From Eubacterium sp. CAG:841 (GTDB lineage: Bacteria > Bacillota > Clostridia > Oscillospirales > CAG-272), in NCBI GenBank assembly GCA_000437375.1, contig FR898229.1, forward strand, positions 109,365-128,670: a stretch of 19,306 nt of DNA, read 5' to 3'. The notes under the pieces are model-generated. The model was not told where the DNA came from and searched no databases. It worked only from the letters and a program-made list of their open reading frames with translations. Shown here piece after piece: positions 5,934 to 14,727 of the stretch. The translations under genes were made by a program, and so were the position numbers. Positions within the stretch are counted from its first letter, which is position 1. The number at the start of each line of letters is the position of its first letter.

Positions 5934-8609
5934 ATGAAACACTACCTGCAAAGCCAAAGCGAAGTTCTCTCCGCACTCCGCTCTTCGGAAAACGGACTCA
6001 CCTCCTCCGAAGCGGAAGCACGCCTTGCCGAACACGGCAAGAACCGCCTTGCCGAAGGCAAAAAAGACGGCATAGTAAAGAAGTTTCTGCTTCAGCTCGC
6101 CGATCCGATGATAATAATCCTCATCGTGGCGGCTGTGATATCGGCTGTCATCGCCGTTATCGAAAAGGAAACCCCCACAGACGTTTTCATTATAATGTTC
6201 GTCGTAATACTCAACGCGGTTCTCGGCGTTATTCAGGAATCGAAAGCCGAAAAAGCCATAGAAGCCTTAAAAGAAATGACCGCCGCCACATCAAAGGTTC
6301 TCCGCGACGGAAAAGTGATAAACGTAAAAAGCGAAGATCTCGTTCCCGGCGACGTTATCGTTCTTGAAGCGGGCGACGCAGTACCGGCAGACGCAAGAAT
6401 CATTGAATCCAATTCTCTCAAATGCGAAGAAGCGGCGCTCACGGGCGAATCCGTTCCTTCCGAAAAGCACGAAACGGTTATCAGCGCGGGAGAAAACGGC
6501 GACGTTCCTCTCGGCGACAGAGCCAATATGATATACATGGGCAGTACGGTTGTTTACGGCAGAGGCAAAGCCGTCATAACAGCCACCGGCATGGATACCG
6601 AAATGGGCAAGATAGCCACCGCCCTTGCAAACGTTGCGGAAGAAAAAACCCCGCTTCAGATGAAGCTGGCACAGCTTTCAAAAATACTTACATGGCTCGT
6701 TTTGGGAATATGTGTGTTCATATTCGCATTCAACGTTATAAAGAGCGGCGACTTTGGTATAGAATCGCTTCTCAATACGTTTATAATAGCTGTAAGCCTT
6801 GCCGTCGCCGCAATACCGGAAGGTCTTGCCGCAGTTGTAACGATAGTGCTTTCCATGGGTGTTACAAAAATGTCAAAGCGCGCCGCTGTAATACGCCGTC
6901 TTACAGCCGTTGAAACACTCGGCTGTACGGAAGTCATCTGCTCTGATAAGACAGGCACTCTTACCCAGAACAAGATGACCGTCACCGATTTCCGCTCCGC
7001 AAACAAGGAGCTTCTTGCCACGGCAATGACGCTCTGCTCCGACGCAAATCCCGACGAAAACGGCAATGCGGTAGGCGAGCCGACGGAATGTGCGCTTGTA
7101 AACTTTGCAACCGCAAACGGCGTTATCAAACCCGAAACAGAAGCAAAACAGCCCCGAATCGGCGAGGTCCCGTTCGATTCGATGCGCAAGATGATGACAA
7201 CCGTACACAAAACTCAGGACGGAAAATACATTCAGTACACCAAAGGCGCTCCGGATGAGCTTCTCCGCCGCTGTGCGAAGATACTCACCGAAAAGGGCGT
7301 AGAGCCTCTTACCGATGAAAAGCGTGCGGAAATACTTCGCCAGAACAAAGAAATGGCTGACAAGGCACTCCGTGTTCTTGCGGCAGCATGCAAGCCGCTC
7401 GATTCCGAGCCTGCCGAATATTCTTCGGACGCACTCGAACATGACCTTATATTCGTAGGTCTCTGCGGAATGATAGACCCCGTGCGTCCCGAAGTGCTTG
7501 ACGCTATAAAAGCCTGCCGCACGGCGGGAATCCGTCCGATAATGATAACAGGCGACCACAAGGATACCGCTGTTGCCATAGCCCTTGAGCTTGGCATAAT
7601 CTCCGATCCTTCTCAGGCGATAACGGGCGCAGAGCTTGACAGCCTTTCGGATGAAGAATTCGAGCGCGCTGTCGATTATTACTCCGTTTACGCAAGAGTT
7701 CAGCCGGAACACAAGGTAAAGATAGTTTCCGCATGGAAAAAGCGCGGGAAGATAACCGCCATGACCGGCGACGGCGTAAACGACGCTCCTTCGATAAAGA
7801 CAGCCGACATCGGTATAGGAATGGGCATAACGGGCACGGACGTAACAAAGAACGTTGCGGATATGATCCTTGCCGACGACAACTTTGCAACGATAGTTTA
7901 TGCCGTTGAAGAAGGCAGAAAGATATATTCGAACATCAGAAAAGCCATTCAGTTCCTGCTCTCATCGAATATGAGTGAGGTCATAACAATATTCACGGCA
8001 TCCGTTATGGGCTTTACAATACTCAAGGCTCCGCACCTGCTCTGGATAAACCTTATAACCGACTGCTTCCCCGCTCTTGCGCTTGGCGTTGAACCCGGCG
8101 AAAAAGACGTAATGCAGCAGAAGCCGCGTTCAAAAAACGAAGGTGTTTTTGCCGGCGGGCTCGGCTTTGACCTTGTATATCAGGGCTTTCTTGTCACACT
8201 CCTCACTCTTGCCGCATATTTTATAGGTTATGTGACAAAGGGCGGAGAAATGACTCTTGCCGCACTTTCAAATGCCGATTTGTTTGCCGATGCAAAATCA
8301 TGGGGCGTTACTATGGCATTCCTTACAATGTCGATGGCTGAAATATTCCATTCGTACAATATGCGCTCACAGCGTCATTCGATATTCACGCTCGGCACGC
8401 ACAACTTCTTCCTTTTCGGAGCCATGATAGCTGCTCTCGCTCTCACAACTCTCGTTATAGAAGTTCCGTTCCTTGCAAATATGTTCGACTTTGTAAACCT
8501 TGACCTTGAGCATTATTTCATCGCGCTCGGACTTTCGATTCTTATAATACCGATAGTTGAAGTCGTAAAGCTCATTCAGAGAGCGGTCGCAAAGAAAAAA
8601 GCAAACTGA
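5934..8609 (+). CDS. P-type cation-transporting ATPase (Ca2+/Mn2+ type, P2)
   Basis: An 891-residue membrane pump that uses ATP to export divalent cations. All P-type motifs are present: TGES (170-173), the phosphorylated Asp338 in DKTGT, KGAP (from 437), and TGDGVNDAP (611-619). The transport residues resemble SERCA: PEGL in M4 (Glu296), Asn679 and Glu682 in M5 (NMSE), and Asn706, Thr709 and Asp710 in M6 (NLITD). This argues for Ca2+ and, given the riboswitch, probably Mn2+ as a physiological substrate; Golgi PMR1-type Mn2+ pumps differ in M6. The N-terminal cation-ATPase domain begins at once and about ten helices are present. The ATG at 5934 is chosen because AAGGAG (5922-5927) precedes it by 6 bases; an upstream in-frame start would read through leader hairpins. 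A GNAT gene follows. Confidence 0.95.
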   Translation: MKHYLQSQSEVLSALRSSENGLTSSEAEARLAEHGKNRLAEGKKDGIVKKFLLQLADPMIIILIVAAVISAVIAVIEKETPTDVFIIMFVVILNAVLGVIQESKAEKAIEALKEMTAATSKVLRDGKVINVKSEDLVPGDVIVLEAGDAVPADARIIESNSLKCEEAALTGESVPSEKHETVISAGENGDVPLGDRANMIYMGSTVVYGRGKAVITATGMDTEMGKIATALANVAEEKTPLQMKLAQLSKILTWLVLGICVFIFAFNVIKSGDFGIESLLNTFIIAVSLAVAAIPEGLAAVVTIVLSMGVTKMSKRAAVIRRLTAVETLGCTEVICSDKTGTLTQNKMTVTDFRSANKELLATAMTLCSDANPDENGNAVGEPTECALVNFATANGVIKPETEAKQPRIGEVPFDSMRKMMTTVHKTQDGKYIQYTKGAPDELLRRCAKILTEKGVEPLTDEKRAEILRQNKEMADKALRVLAAACKPLDSEPAEYSSDALEHDLIFVGLCGMIDPVRPEVLDAIKACRTAGIRPIMITGDHKDTAVAIALELGIISDPSQAITGAELDSLSDEEFERAVDYYSVYARVQPEHKVKIVSAWKKRGKITAMTGDGVNDAPSIKTADIGIGMGITGTDVTKNVADMILADDNFATIVYAVEEGRKIYSNIRKAIQFLLSSNMSEVITIFTASVMGFTILKAPHLLWINLITDCFPALALGVEPGEKDVMQQKPRSKNEGVFAGGLGFDLVYQGFLVTLLTLAAYFIGYVTKGGEMTLAALSNADLFADAKSWGVTMAFLTMSMAEIFHSYNMRSQRHSIFTLGTHNFFLFGAMIAALALTTLVIEVPFLANMFDFVNLDLEHYFIALGLSILIIPIVEVVKLIQRAVAKKKAN

Positions 8610-8621
8610 AAATAAAAAATC

Positions 8622-8651
8622 TCCGTCCGACGCCGCACGACGTCGGACGGA
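8622..8651 (+). other. perfect 11-bp intercistronic hairpin
   Basis: TCCGTCCGACG (8622-8632) pairs without mismatch with CGTCGGACGGA (8641-8651) around an 8-base loop. On the plus strand no U-run follows; the next bases are CTTGTATAA and then the ribosome site of the GNAT gene. An A-rich run precedes it, so it has a terminator look only on the minus strand, where no gene ends. It may lower read-through or stabilise the ATPase message. Confidence 0.6.
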
Positions 8652-8671
8652 CTTGTATAAAGGAGGTAAAA

Positions 8672-9106
8672 ATGATTCGCAGAATAGACCCAAATGACAG
8701 AAATCTTTTTGTCACGCTTTCAAAGGAATTTTACTCTACCGATGCGGTATCGCACACGATACCGCATGAATATCATGAAAAAAGTTTTGACGAGCTTATG
8801 CGCTCGGACGAATACATAGAGTGCTTCATTTTCGAGCAGGACAGAGAGACGGCAGGCTATGCGCTCATAGCAAAAACTTTTTCCCCCGAAGCGGGTGGCG
8901 TCGTTGTATGGATTGAGGAGCTGTATGTCCGCGAAAGCTTCAGAGGCAAAGGACTCGGAAAAGCGTTTTTTAAATACATGGAGGAAAACTATCCGGCGGC
9001 GCGCTACCGCCTTGAAATAGAGCCCGAAAACCTCCGCGCAAAGAAGCTTTATTCCTCGCTCGGATATAAGGAGCTTCCCTATGCACAGATGATAAAAGGC
9101 GTATGA
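8672..9106 (+). CDS. GNAT family N-acetyltransferase
   Basis: A 144-residue cytoplasmic protein that should transfer an acetyl group from acetyl-CoA to an amine. The acetyl-CoA-binding motif A is clear: ELYVRESFRGKGLG, with the pyrophosphate loop at Arg91-Gly96. The later EIEPENLRAKKLYSSLGY (about 115-132) is the usual motif B with its Asn and Tyr. Length is normal for a single-domain GNAT. The ATG at 8672 has a strong AGGAGGT (8661-8667) 5 bases before it. It lies 62 bases after the ATPase, separated by a hairpin without U-run, so it is probably the second gene of the riboswitch transcript; a strong terminator follows it. The acceptor substrate cannot be told from sequence. Confidence 0.9.
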   Translation: MIRRIDPNDRNLFVTLSKEFYSTDAVSHTIPHEYHEKSFDELMRSDEYIECFIFEQDRETAGYALIAKTFSPEAGGVVVWIEELYVRESFRGKGLGKAFFKYMEENYPAARYRLEIEPENLRAKKLYSSLGYKELPYAQMIKGV

Positions 9107-9112
9107 TACAGG

Positions 9113-9155
9113 CGGCTTCTGCCATTCGCTTGGCAAAAGCCGTTTGTTTCTTTTT
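9113..9155 (+). terminator. intrinsic terminator after the GNAT gene
   Basis: CGGCTT (9113-9118) pairs with AAGCCG (9137-9142) and TGCC (9120-9123) with GGCA (9132-9135), with one mismatch, followed by the T-rich tract TTTGTTTCTTTTT. It closes the riboswitch-ATPase-GNAT transcript. Confidence 0.85.
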
Positions 9156-9183
9156 GCAATTGCGTGAAAACGTAATTTTTCAC

Positions 9184-9212
9184 TTGACTTTTCCCCCTAA
9201 CTTGGATATAGT
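9184..9212 (+). promoter_or_regulatory. sigma-A type promoter for the LamG-esterase gene
   Basis: TTGACT (9184-9189) and TATAGT (9207-9212) with a 17-base spacer; each hexamer differs from consensus at one base. The leader would be about 38 bases. Confidence 0.75.
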
Positions 9213-9256
9213 ATATTTGTTATTAAGCTATTAAGCGCGGGCGGAGGCAATAAATC

Positions 9257-10687
9257 GTGGATACCACAAAAGAAAATGCAACCCTTTATACATATGAAAA
9301 AGAAGAGGGACTTCTTGCTTATTGGGCATTTGACAGTATCGAGGACGGTCTTATAAAGGACGTCTCCGGAAACGGTCACGACGGGAAAGTACTCGGCGAA
9401 CCGGAAATCTGCCCCGGATACATATACAACGGCATACGGTTTTCAAAGCCCGGTCAGGGAGTCATAGTAAAAAATACAAAAGGTCTTGATTTCACGGAAA
9501 AAGACAGCTTTACAATAGAGGCATGTTTCAATTGGGACGGAGTTATAAGCGGAGCAAGTTGGCCGTGCGTAATGCAAAAAGGTCTTGATATTGCAAAAAA
9601 AGCTTTCAACTATGTAGGCTTCTGGATAAACAGTTCCTGTCGCAGAGCCGCGCTCGGTATCACAGGCGAGGGCGGGACAAAAACGTGCAATCTTGTGGCA
9701 CAGGTAAACAACACCGCAGGCTGGCACAAGCTCGTCGCCGTTCAGGACGGAAAAGCCGGAACGCTTTCGTTCTTTGTAGACGGCGTGCCTCAGAGACAAG
9801 GCAACGCAATAAACGCATCGTCCGTCGGAATGCCGCTCACAATGGGATTCTGCGATGATTCAAGCGTATTTCTCGGCGCGATAGACGAGATAAAAATATA
9901 TAACTACGCAAAGCCCATAGATTTTGAAGTCACCGGCGTTGACGTTATGGAATACAAGAGCTTTTCATATACCGATCCCGAGAGCGGAGAAAGCATCACT
10001 CTGCCTTACAGACTGTATCTGCCGGAAGACTACGAAAATTCAGACGGCAAAAAGTTTCCGCTTCTGTTTTTCCTTCACGGCTACGGCGAATGCGGAACGG
10101 ATAACATTCAACAGATACGCGTTCTCGGCGGACCGAATCTGCTCCTCGACAGGGTTCTTGAAAGGGGCGACTGCATAATCGTGGCGCCGCAGTGTCAGGC
10201 GTCGCCCGCAGAATACAACTGGGTTCCGATAAATAAACAATGGGGCACAGGCTCGCGCGAGCTTACCGAAAAGCCCACAATATCGCTTGCCGCCGCAACC
10301 GAGCTTCTAAAAACGTTCCTCTCGGATGAAAGAACCGACAAAAGCCGCGTTTATGCGGCAGGAATATCTATGGGTGGTTACGGAACATGGGAGCTTATAA
10401 CCCGTCACCCGGAATGGTTTGCCGCAGCGGTCCCCGTGTGCGGCTCGGGAATTCCGTCCCTTGCCGGAAGGCTTACCGATATTGCCATATGGGCAATGCA
10501 CGGCGAAGCGGATACAACAGTTCCTCCGCAGGGCACGCGCGATATGGAAAATGCCGTAAAAGCCGCAGGCGGAAATAAGATAAGAACATCTTTCTATCCC
10601 GGCGTCGGACATAACTCGTGGCCTCAGGCATACTCCGAAAAGGACCTTTTGGACTGGCTTTTCGCTCAGAAAAAAGATAATGAATAA
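9257..10687 (+). CDS. LamG domain fused to an alpha/beta-hydrolase esterase
   Basis: A 476-residue protein in two parts. Residues about 14-220 are a LamG/concanavalin-like sandwich, with the typical opening LAYWAFDSIEDG-x-x-KDVSGNGHDG and FTIEACFNW, likely to bind carbohydrate. Residues about 235-476 are an alpha/beta hydrolase of the esterase-D/CE1-like kind: an oxyanion strand FFLHGYGECG, nucleophile Ser371 in GISMGG, Asp419 in HGEADTTVPP and His452 in GVGHNSW. It probably removes ester groups (acetyl or feruloyl) from glycans; the exact substrate is not visible. There is no signal peptide, so it would act in the cytoplasm on imported fragments. Translation starts at GTG 9257, with GGAGG (9243-9247) 9 bases before it. 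It is a single-gene unit with its own promoter and terminator. Confidence 0.85.
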   Translation: MDTTKENATLYTYEKEEGLLAYWAFDSIEDGLIKDVSGNGHDGKVLGEPEICPGYIYNGIRFSKPGQGVIVKNTKGLDFTEKDSFTIEACFNWDGVISGASWPCVMQKGLDIAKKAFNYVGFWINSSCRRAALGITGEGGTKTCNLVAQVNNTAGWHKLVAVQDGKAGTLSFFVDGVPQRQGNAINASSVGMPLTMGFCDDSSVFLGAIDEIKIYNYAKPIDFEVTGVDVMEYKSFSYTDPESGESITLPYRLYLPEDYENSDGKKFPLLFFLHGYGECGTDNIQQIRVLGGPNLLLDRVLERGDCIIVAPQCQASPAEYNWVPINKQWGTGSRELTEKPTISLAAATELLKTFLSDERTDKSRVYAAGISMGGYGTWELITRHPEWFAAAVPVCGSGIPSLAGRLTDIAIWAMHGEADTTVPPQGTRDMENAVKAAGGNKIRTSFYPGVGHNSWPQAYSEKDLLDWLFAQKKDNE

Positions 10688-10690
10688 AGA

Positions 10691-10730
10691 ATAAATTCCG
10701 CCGCGCAAAACACGCGTCGGAATTTATTTT
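10691..10730 (+). terminator. intrinsic terminator after the LamG-esterase gene
   Basis: ATAAATTCCG (10691-10700) pairs with CGGAATTTAT (10718-10727) and CGCG (10702-10705) with CGCG (10713-10716), with one mismatch, followed by TTT. It begins three bases after the stop codon. The A/T-flanked stem may work in both directions. Confidence 0.8.
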
Positions 10731-10772
10731 ACGGGAAATTTTCTCCGTCAAAAAAAATTAACAATTTTGTGC

Positions 10773-10801
10773 TTGTGTTTGACGGCTAACAATAGTATAA
10801 T
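10773..10801 (+). promoter_or_regulatory. probable promoter for the ABC exporter operon
   Basis: A perfect TATAAT (10796-10801) lies 17 bases after TTGTGT (10773-10778), a weak -35. A better-looking TTGACG nearby is only 11 bases from the -10 and cannot serve it. A weak -35 with a perfect -10 may indicate activator dependence, but this is inference. Confidence 0.5.
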
Positions 10802-10828
10802 GCAAAAACAATACAAAAGAAATAATCG

Positions 10829-10848
10829 CTTGCGGAGCGTTCCGTAAG
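10829..10848 (+). promoter_or_regulatory. leader hairpin before the ABC exporter operon
   Basis: CTTGCGGA (10829-10836) pairs with TCCGTAAG (10841-10848), eight pairs with one G-U, around a GCGT loop. It lies in the 5' leader just before the AAGGA ribosome site (10854-10858). Role unknown; no U-run follows. Confidence 0.45.
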
Positions 10849-10869
10849 AAAGAAAGGAATCACTTCTTT

Positions 10870-12651
10870 ATGATAAAAAGGCTTTTCAAGAGTATTCGTG
10901 AATATAAGCTTTCATCAATTCTTACGTTTATATTCATTCTCGGTGAAGCGGTCATAGAATGTATCATTCCGTTTATCACCGCAAAACTGATAAACAGAAT
11001 CGAGCTCGGCTCCGAGATGGGTGACCTTATAAAAACGGGTGTGCTTCTCGTTGTAATGGCAATGGCTTCGCTCGCCTGCGGAGGTATAGCCGGAGTGACC
11101 TGTTCAAAGGCTTCTTCCGGATTTGCAAAAAATCTTCGCCATGATATCTTCTCAAAGGTCCAGACCTATTCGTTTGAAAATATCGACAAATTTTCTTCAT
11201 CATCGCTCGTTACAAGACTTACCACAGACGTAAGCAACGTTCAGATGGCTTATATGATGATAATCCGTACAGCCATCCGCGCCCCGCTTATGCTTATATT
11301 CTCCGTAATAATGGCATATGTAATGGGAGGATCGCTTGCAACGCTTTTCGTTATAATAATTCCCGTTCTCGTCATTGGACTTTTTATAATATCAAGAAAG
11401 GCGATGCCCGCATTCCGCAGCGTATTCAAAAAATACGACCGCCTCAACGAATCCATTGAGGAAAACGTTCGCGGAATGAGAGTTGTAAAGGGCTTTGCAA
11501 GAGAAGATTACGAAAAGAAAAAGTTCGGCATAGCGGCAGGCGATATCTGCAAAGATTTCACCAAAGCGGAAAGAATCGTCGCGCTGAACTCTCCCCTTAT
11601 GCAGATATGCGTATACTTCAATATGGCGTTTATCCTTATAGTGGGCTCAAAGCTTATAATCACAAGCGCGGGAAGCTCTCTCGGCGTAGGCGAAATGTCT
11701 TCGATGCTGACGTACGGCTTCCAGATACTCATGCAGCTTATGATGCTTGCAATGATATACGTTATGCTCACAATGTCGGGCGAATCTATGGCTCGTATAG
11801 TTGAAGTGCTTGACGAAGAGTCCGCACTTACAAACGCTCCCGCGAAAACAGTCACCCTTCCCGACGGAAGCACGGTAAATTATCCCCTTACGGAGATAAA
11901 GGACGGCTCGATAGATTTTGACGACGTAAGCTTCAAATATTCAAAAACGGCAAAGAAAAACTCCCTTTCGGATATAAATCTTCATATAAAATCGGGAATG
12001 ACCGTAGGTATTCTCGGCGGAACCGGCACGGGAAAATCATCGCTCGTTCAGCTGATTCCACGTCTTTACGACGTTACCGAAGGCTGCGTAAAGGTTGCCG
12101 GAAACGACGTCCGCGATTACGACCTTGAAGCCCTCCGCGATTCCGTCGCGTTCGTGCTTCAGAAAAATCTGCTCTTCTCGGGAACAATAAAGGATAACCT
12201 CCGTTGGGGCAACGAAAATGCAACCGACGAAGAAATGATCAAAGCGTGCAGGCTCGCTCAGGCGGACGAATTCATACGTTCCTTCCCCGACGGGTACGAC
12301 ACAAAGATAGAACAGGGCGGTTCAAACGTATCGGGCGGACAGAAGCAGCGTCTGTGCATTGCACGCGCACTGCTCAAAAAACCGAAGATACTTATTCTTG
12401 ACGACTCAACAAGCGCTGTCGATATGAAAACCGACGCACTTATAAGAGCAGGCTTCAAGAGTTTTATCCCCGAAACAACAAAGATAATAATTGCACAGCG
12501 TATAGCCTCCGTTATGGACGCCGACCTTATCGTAGTTATGGAAAACGGCAAAATTGCCGAAAGCGGCACTCATGACGAGCTTATGGCATCAAGCGAGATC
12601 TATCGCGAGACGTATACTCAACAGATGAGCGGAGGTGAGGATAATGAATAA
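10870..12651 (+). CDS. heterodimeric ABC exporter, subunit with degenerate ATP site
   Basis: A 593-residue half-transporter: six membrane helices in about residues 15-320, then an ATPase domain from about 345. Walker A is GGTGTGKS (383-390), the signature is VSGGQ (487-491), and Walker B ends Asp511-Asp512, so the catalytic Glu is replaced by Asp. The H-loop His is replaced by Gln543 (IIIAQRIAS). These are the changes known from the degenerate half of TM287/288, BmrCD and LmrCD type exporters, which use ATP to expel drugs or lipids. The ATG at 10870 has AAGGA 11 bases upstream. The partner gene overlaps its end by 8 bases. The exporter's substrate is unknown; this type of pair is often called a multidrug exporter without proof. 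Confidence 0.92.
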   Translation: MIKRLFKSIREYKLSSILTFIFILGEAVIECIIPFITAKLINRIELGSEMGDLIKTGVLLVVMAMASLACGGIAGVTCSKASSGFAKNLRHDIFSKVQTYSFENIDKFSSSSLVTRLTTDVSNVQMAYMMIIRTAIRAPLMLIFSVIMAYVMGGSLATLFVIIIPVLVIGLFIISRKAMPAFRSVFKKYDRLNESIEENVRGMRVVKGFAREDYEKKKFGIAAGDICKDFTKAERIVALNSPLMQICVYFNMAFILIVGSKLIITSAGSSLGVGEMSSMLTYGFQILMQLMMLAMIYVMLTMSGESMARIVEVLDEESALTNAPAKTVTLPDGSTVNYPLTEIKDGSIDFDDVSFKYSKTAKKNSLSDINLHIKSGMTVGILGGTGTGKSSLVQLIPRLYDVTEGCVKVAGNDVRDYDLEALRDSVAFVLQKNLLFSGTIKDNLRWGNENATDEEMIKACRLAQADEFIRSFPDGYDTKIEQGGSNVSGGQKQRLCIARALLKKPKILILDDSTSAVDMKTDALIRAGFKSFIPETTKIIIAQRIASVMDADLIVVMENGKIAESGTHDELMASSEIYRETYTQQMSGGEDNE

Positions 12652-14686
12652 AGGAATGAAAGGTATACCTCCGAAAGGAGCTGCACCGGGCGGACGTCCG
12701 AAAATGGACAAAGACCTTATGAAACGTATCCTCAGCCTTCTGATAAAGTCCTATCCCGTACTTATTCCCATAGTTATAGTGTGCATCGTGCTTTCGGCTG
12801 TCGTTTCATCAATACCTTCGATTTTTATGCAAAAGGTTTTCGCTGCCGTGACAACCCGCGTTGACATAATAAGAACCGCCGCGGGAGTAAGCGGGTTGCA
12901 GACCGTTCCGAAAGAATGGATTCAGGCAAACTCAGCATATCTTTCCGAGCAATGGGCTGCGGCAAAGTCAGAAATACTGCCTATGGTCGGAATGCTTATC
13001 GGGCTTTATGTGCTTTCAATAATATTCATCACGGTACAATCGCAGCTTATGGCAAAGATAACACAGGGCTTCCTTGACAAGATGCGCTGCAAGATGTTCG
13101 ACGGCATGCAGAATCTGCCCATAAAATTCTTTGATACTCACAAGCACGGAGATATAATGAGCTACTATACAAACGATATAGATACTCTCCGTCAGCTTGT
13201 TTCACAATCGCTTCCCAGCCTTATTCAGTCGGCGATAATCGTTGTCACGGTATTCTTTATAATGCTTTGGTACAGCGTACCGATGACGCTTGTAATTCTT
13301 CTCGGCATAAGCCTTATGATCCTTGTTTCAAAAAAGATAGGCGGCGGCTCGGCAAAATACTTTATCCGTCAGCAGCGTTCCGTTGCAAATTTCGAGGGCT
13401 ACATTCAGGAAACGATGAACGGTCAGAAAGTGGTAAAAGTTTTCAACCACGAGAAAAAAGCCGAAGAAGAATTCGACAGAATAAACAATGAACTGTTTGA
13501 TGACAGCTGCAAGGCTCACGCCTATGCAAACTGTCTCGGGCCGATAATAATGAACATAGGTAACATTCTTTACGTTATCTGTGCAATAGTAGGCGGACTT
13601 TTCATAACACTTTCGGCAACCAACGTAAGTTTTCGCGGTCTTATCACGGCAGGAAGCTTTATAGCACTTCCCTTCTCGATAGATATAATCGTGCCGTTCC
13701 TCAATATGACAAAGCAATTCACGGGAAATATAAATCAGGTTTCCCAGCAGATAAACTCTGTTATAATGGGTATGGCAGGCGCAGGACGTGTGTTTGCTCT
13801 TATGGATGAAAAGCCCGAGACAGACGACGGCTATGTCACGCTTGTCAATTGCAGAATCGATGAAAACGGCAACATAACCGAAACAAAAGAACGCACGGGC
13901 AAATGGGCGTGGAAGCATCCTCACGGGGACGGATCGCTCACCTATACAGAGCTTCGCGGCGATGTACGCATGGTAGATGTTGATTTTGAATACGAACCCG
14001 GAAAACCTGTCCTTCACGATGTTTCCGTCTATGCGGAACCCGGTCAGAAGGTAGCGTTCGTAGGCGCGACAGGCGCAGGAAAGACAACTATTACAAACCT
14101 TATCAACCGTTTTTACGATATCGCCGACGGCAAGATACGCTACGACGGCATAAACGTAAACAAAATAAAGAAAGCCGATCTTCGCCGTTCGCTCGGAATA
14201 GTGCTTCAGGATACGAACCTCTTCACGGGCTCTGTAATGGATAACATCCGCTACGGACGTCTTGATGCAACGGATGAAGAATGTATTGCAGCCGCAAAGC
14301 TTGCCGGCGCGGATGATTTCATAACACGTTTGCCAGGAGGCTACAACACAGAGCTTTCAAACAACGGTGCAAACCTTTCACAGGGTCAGCGTCAGCTTAT
14401 TGCAATAGCGCGCGCCGCCGTCGCGGATCCGCCCGTTATGATTCTTGACGAAGCCACCTCCTCGATAGACACGAGAACGGAAGCCATTGTTCAGAAGGGC
14501 ATGGATAAGCTTATGGAAGGCAGAACGGTATTTGTCATTGCCCACAGGCTTTCAACGGTACGCAACTCCGATGTTATCATGGTGCTTGATCACGGCAGGA
14601 TAATCGAACGCGGAAACCATGAAAAGCTCATATCCGAAAAGGGCGTATATTATCAGCTTTACACCGGCGCCTTTGAACTTGAATAA
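12644..14686 (+). CDS. heterodimeric ABC exporter, catalytically complete subunit
   Basis: A 680-residue half-transporter. A basic N-terminal tail of about 35 residues is followed by six membrane helices to about residue 370, then an ATPase domain from about 430. Walker A is GATGAGKT (474-481), Walker B ends Asp602-Glu603 with the catalytic Glu, and the H-loop has His634. Its signature is LSQGQ (578-582), non-canonical, and would pair with the degenerate site of the first subunit, while that subunit's intact VSGGQ completes the active site here. A charged insert (about 405-440) precedes the nucleotide domain. I start at ATG 12644, with GGAGG (12631-12635) 8 bases upstream; a GTG at 12635 overlaps that site. 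The ATGAATAA overlap with the first gene suggests coupled translation and equal amounts. Confidence 0.92.
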   Translation: MNKGMKGIPPKGAAPGGRPKMDKDLMKRILSLLIKSYPVLIPIVIVCIVLSAVVSSIPSIFMQKVFAAVTTRVDIIRTAAGVSGLQTVPKEWIQANSAYLSEQWAAAKSEILPMVGMLIGLYVLSIIFITVQSQLMAKITQGFLDKMRCKMFDGMQNLPIKFFDTHKHGDIMSYYTNDIDTLRQLVSQSLPSLIQSAIIVVTVFFIMLWYSVPMTLVILLGISLMILVSKKIGGGSAKYFIRQQRSVANFEGYIQETMNGQKVVKVFNHEKKAEEEFDRINNELFDDSCKAHAYANCLGPIIMNIGNILYVICAIVGGLFITLSATNVSFRGLITAGSFIALPFSIDIIVPFLNMTKQFTGNINQVSQQINSVIMGMAGAGRVFALMDEKPETDDGYVTLVNCRIDENGNITETKERTGKWAWKHPHGDGSLTYTELRGDVRMVDVDFEYEPGKPVLHDVSVYAEPGQKVAFVGATGAGKTTITNLINRFYDIADGKIRYDGINVNKIKKADLRRSLGIVLQDTNLFTGSVMDNIRYGRLDATDEECIAAAKLAGADDFITRLPGGYNTELSNNGANLSQGQRQLIAIARAAVADPPVMILDEATSSIDTRTEAIVQKGMDKLMEGRTVFVIAHRLSTVRNSDVIMVLDHGRIIERGNHEKLISEKGVYYQLYTGAFELE

Positions 14687-14689
14687 CCA

Positions 14690-14727
14690 TACTTTTCTTT
14701 GACCGTACTTTTCTTTTCAAAGAAAAG
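14690..14727. repeat. duplicated TACTTTTCTTT with perfect palindrome
   Basis: TACTTTTCTTT occurs twice (14690-14700 and 14706-14716). The second copy forms a perfect 9-bp palindrome with AAAGAAAAG (14719-14727) around TC. It looks like a short intergenic repeat element. The weak A-T stem lacks a following U-run on the plus strand. Confidence 0.5.

Noticed and set aside
6873..7712. Minus-strand open frame of 279 codons inside the ATPase gene
   Set aside because: Antisense to invariant P-type ATPase motifs; no ribosome site and no domain.
10779..10801. TTGACG-TATAAT as the ABC operon promoter
   Set aside because: The spacing is 11 bases, too short for sigma-A; the TTGTGT 17 bases away is preferred though weak.
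12635..12643. GTG start for the second ABC subunit
   Set aside because: It overlaps the GGAGG ribosome site that correctly serves the ATG at 12644.
13328..14017. Minus-strand open frame of 229 codons inside the second ABC subunit
   Set aside because: Antisense shadow of a well-supported transporter gene.
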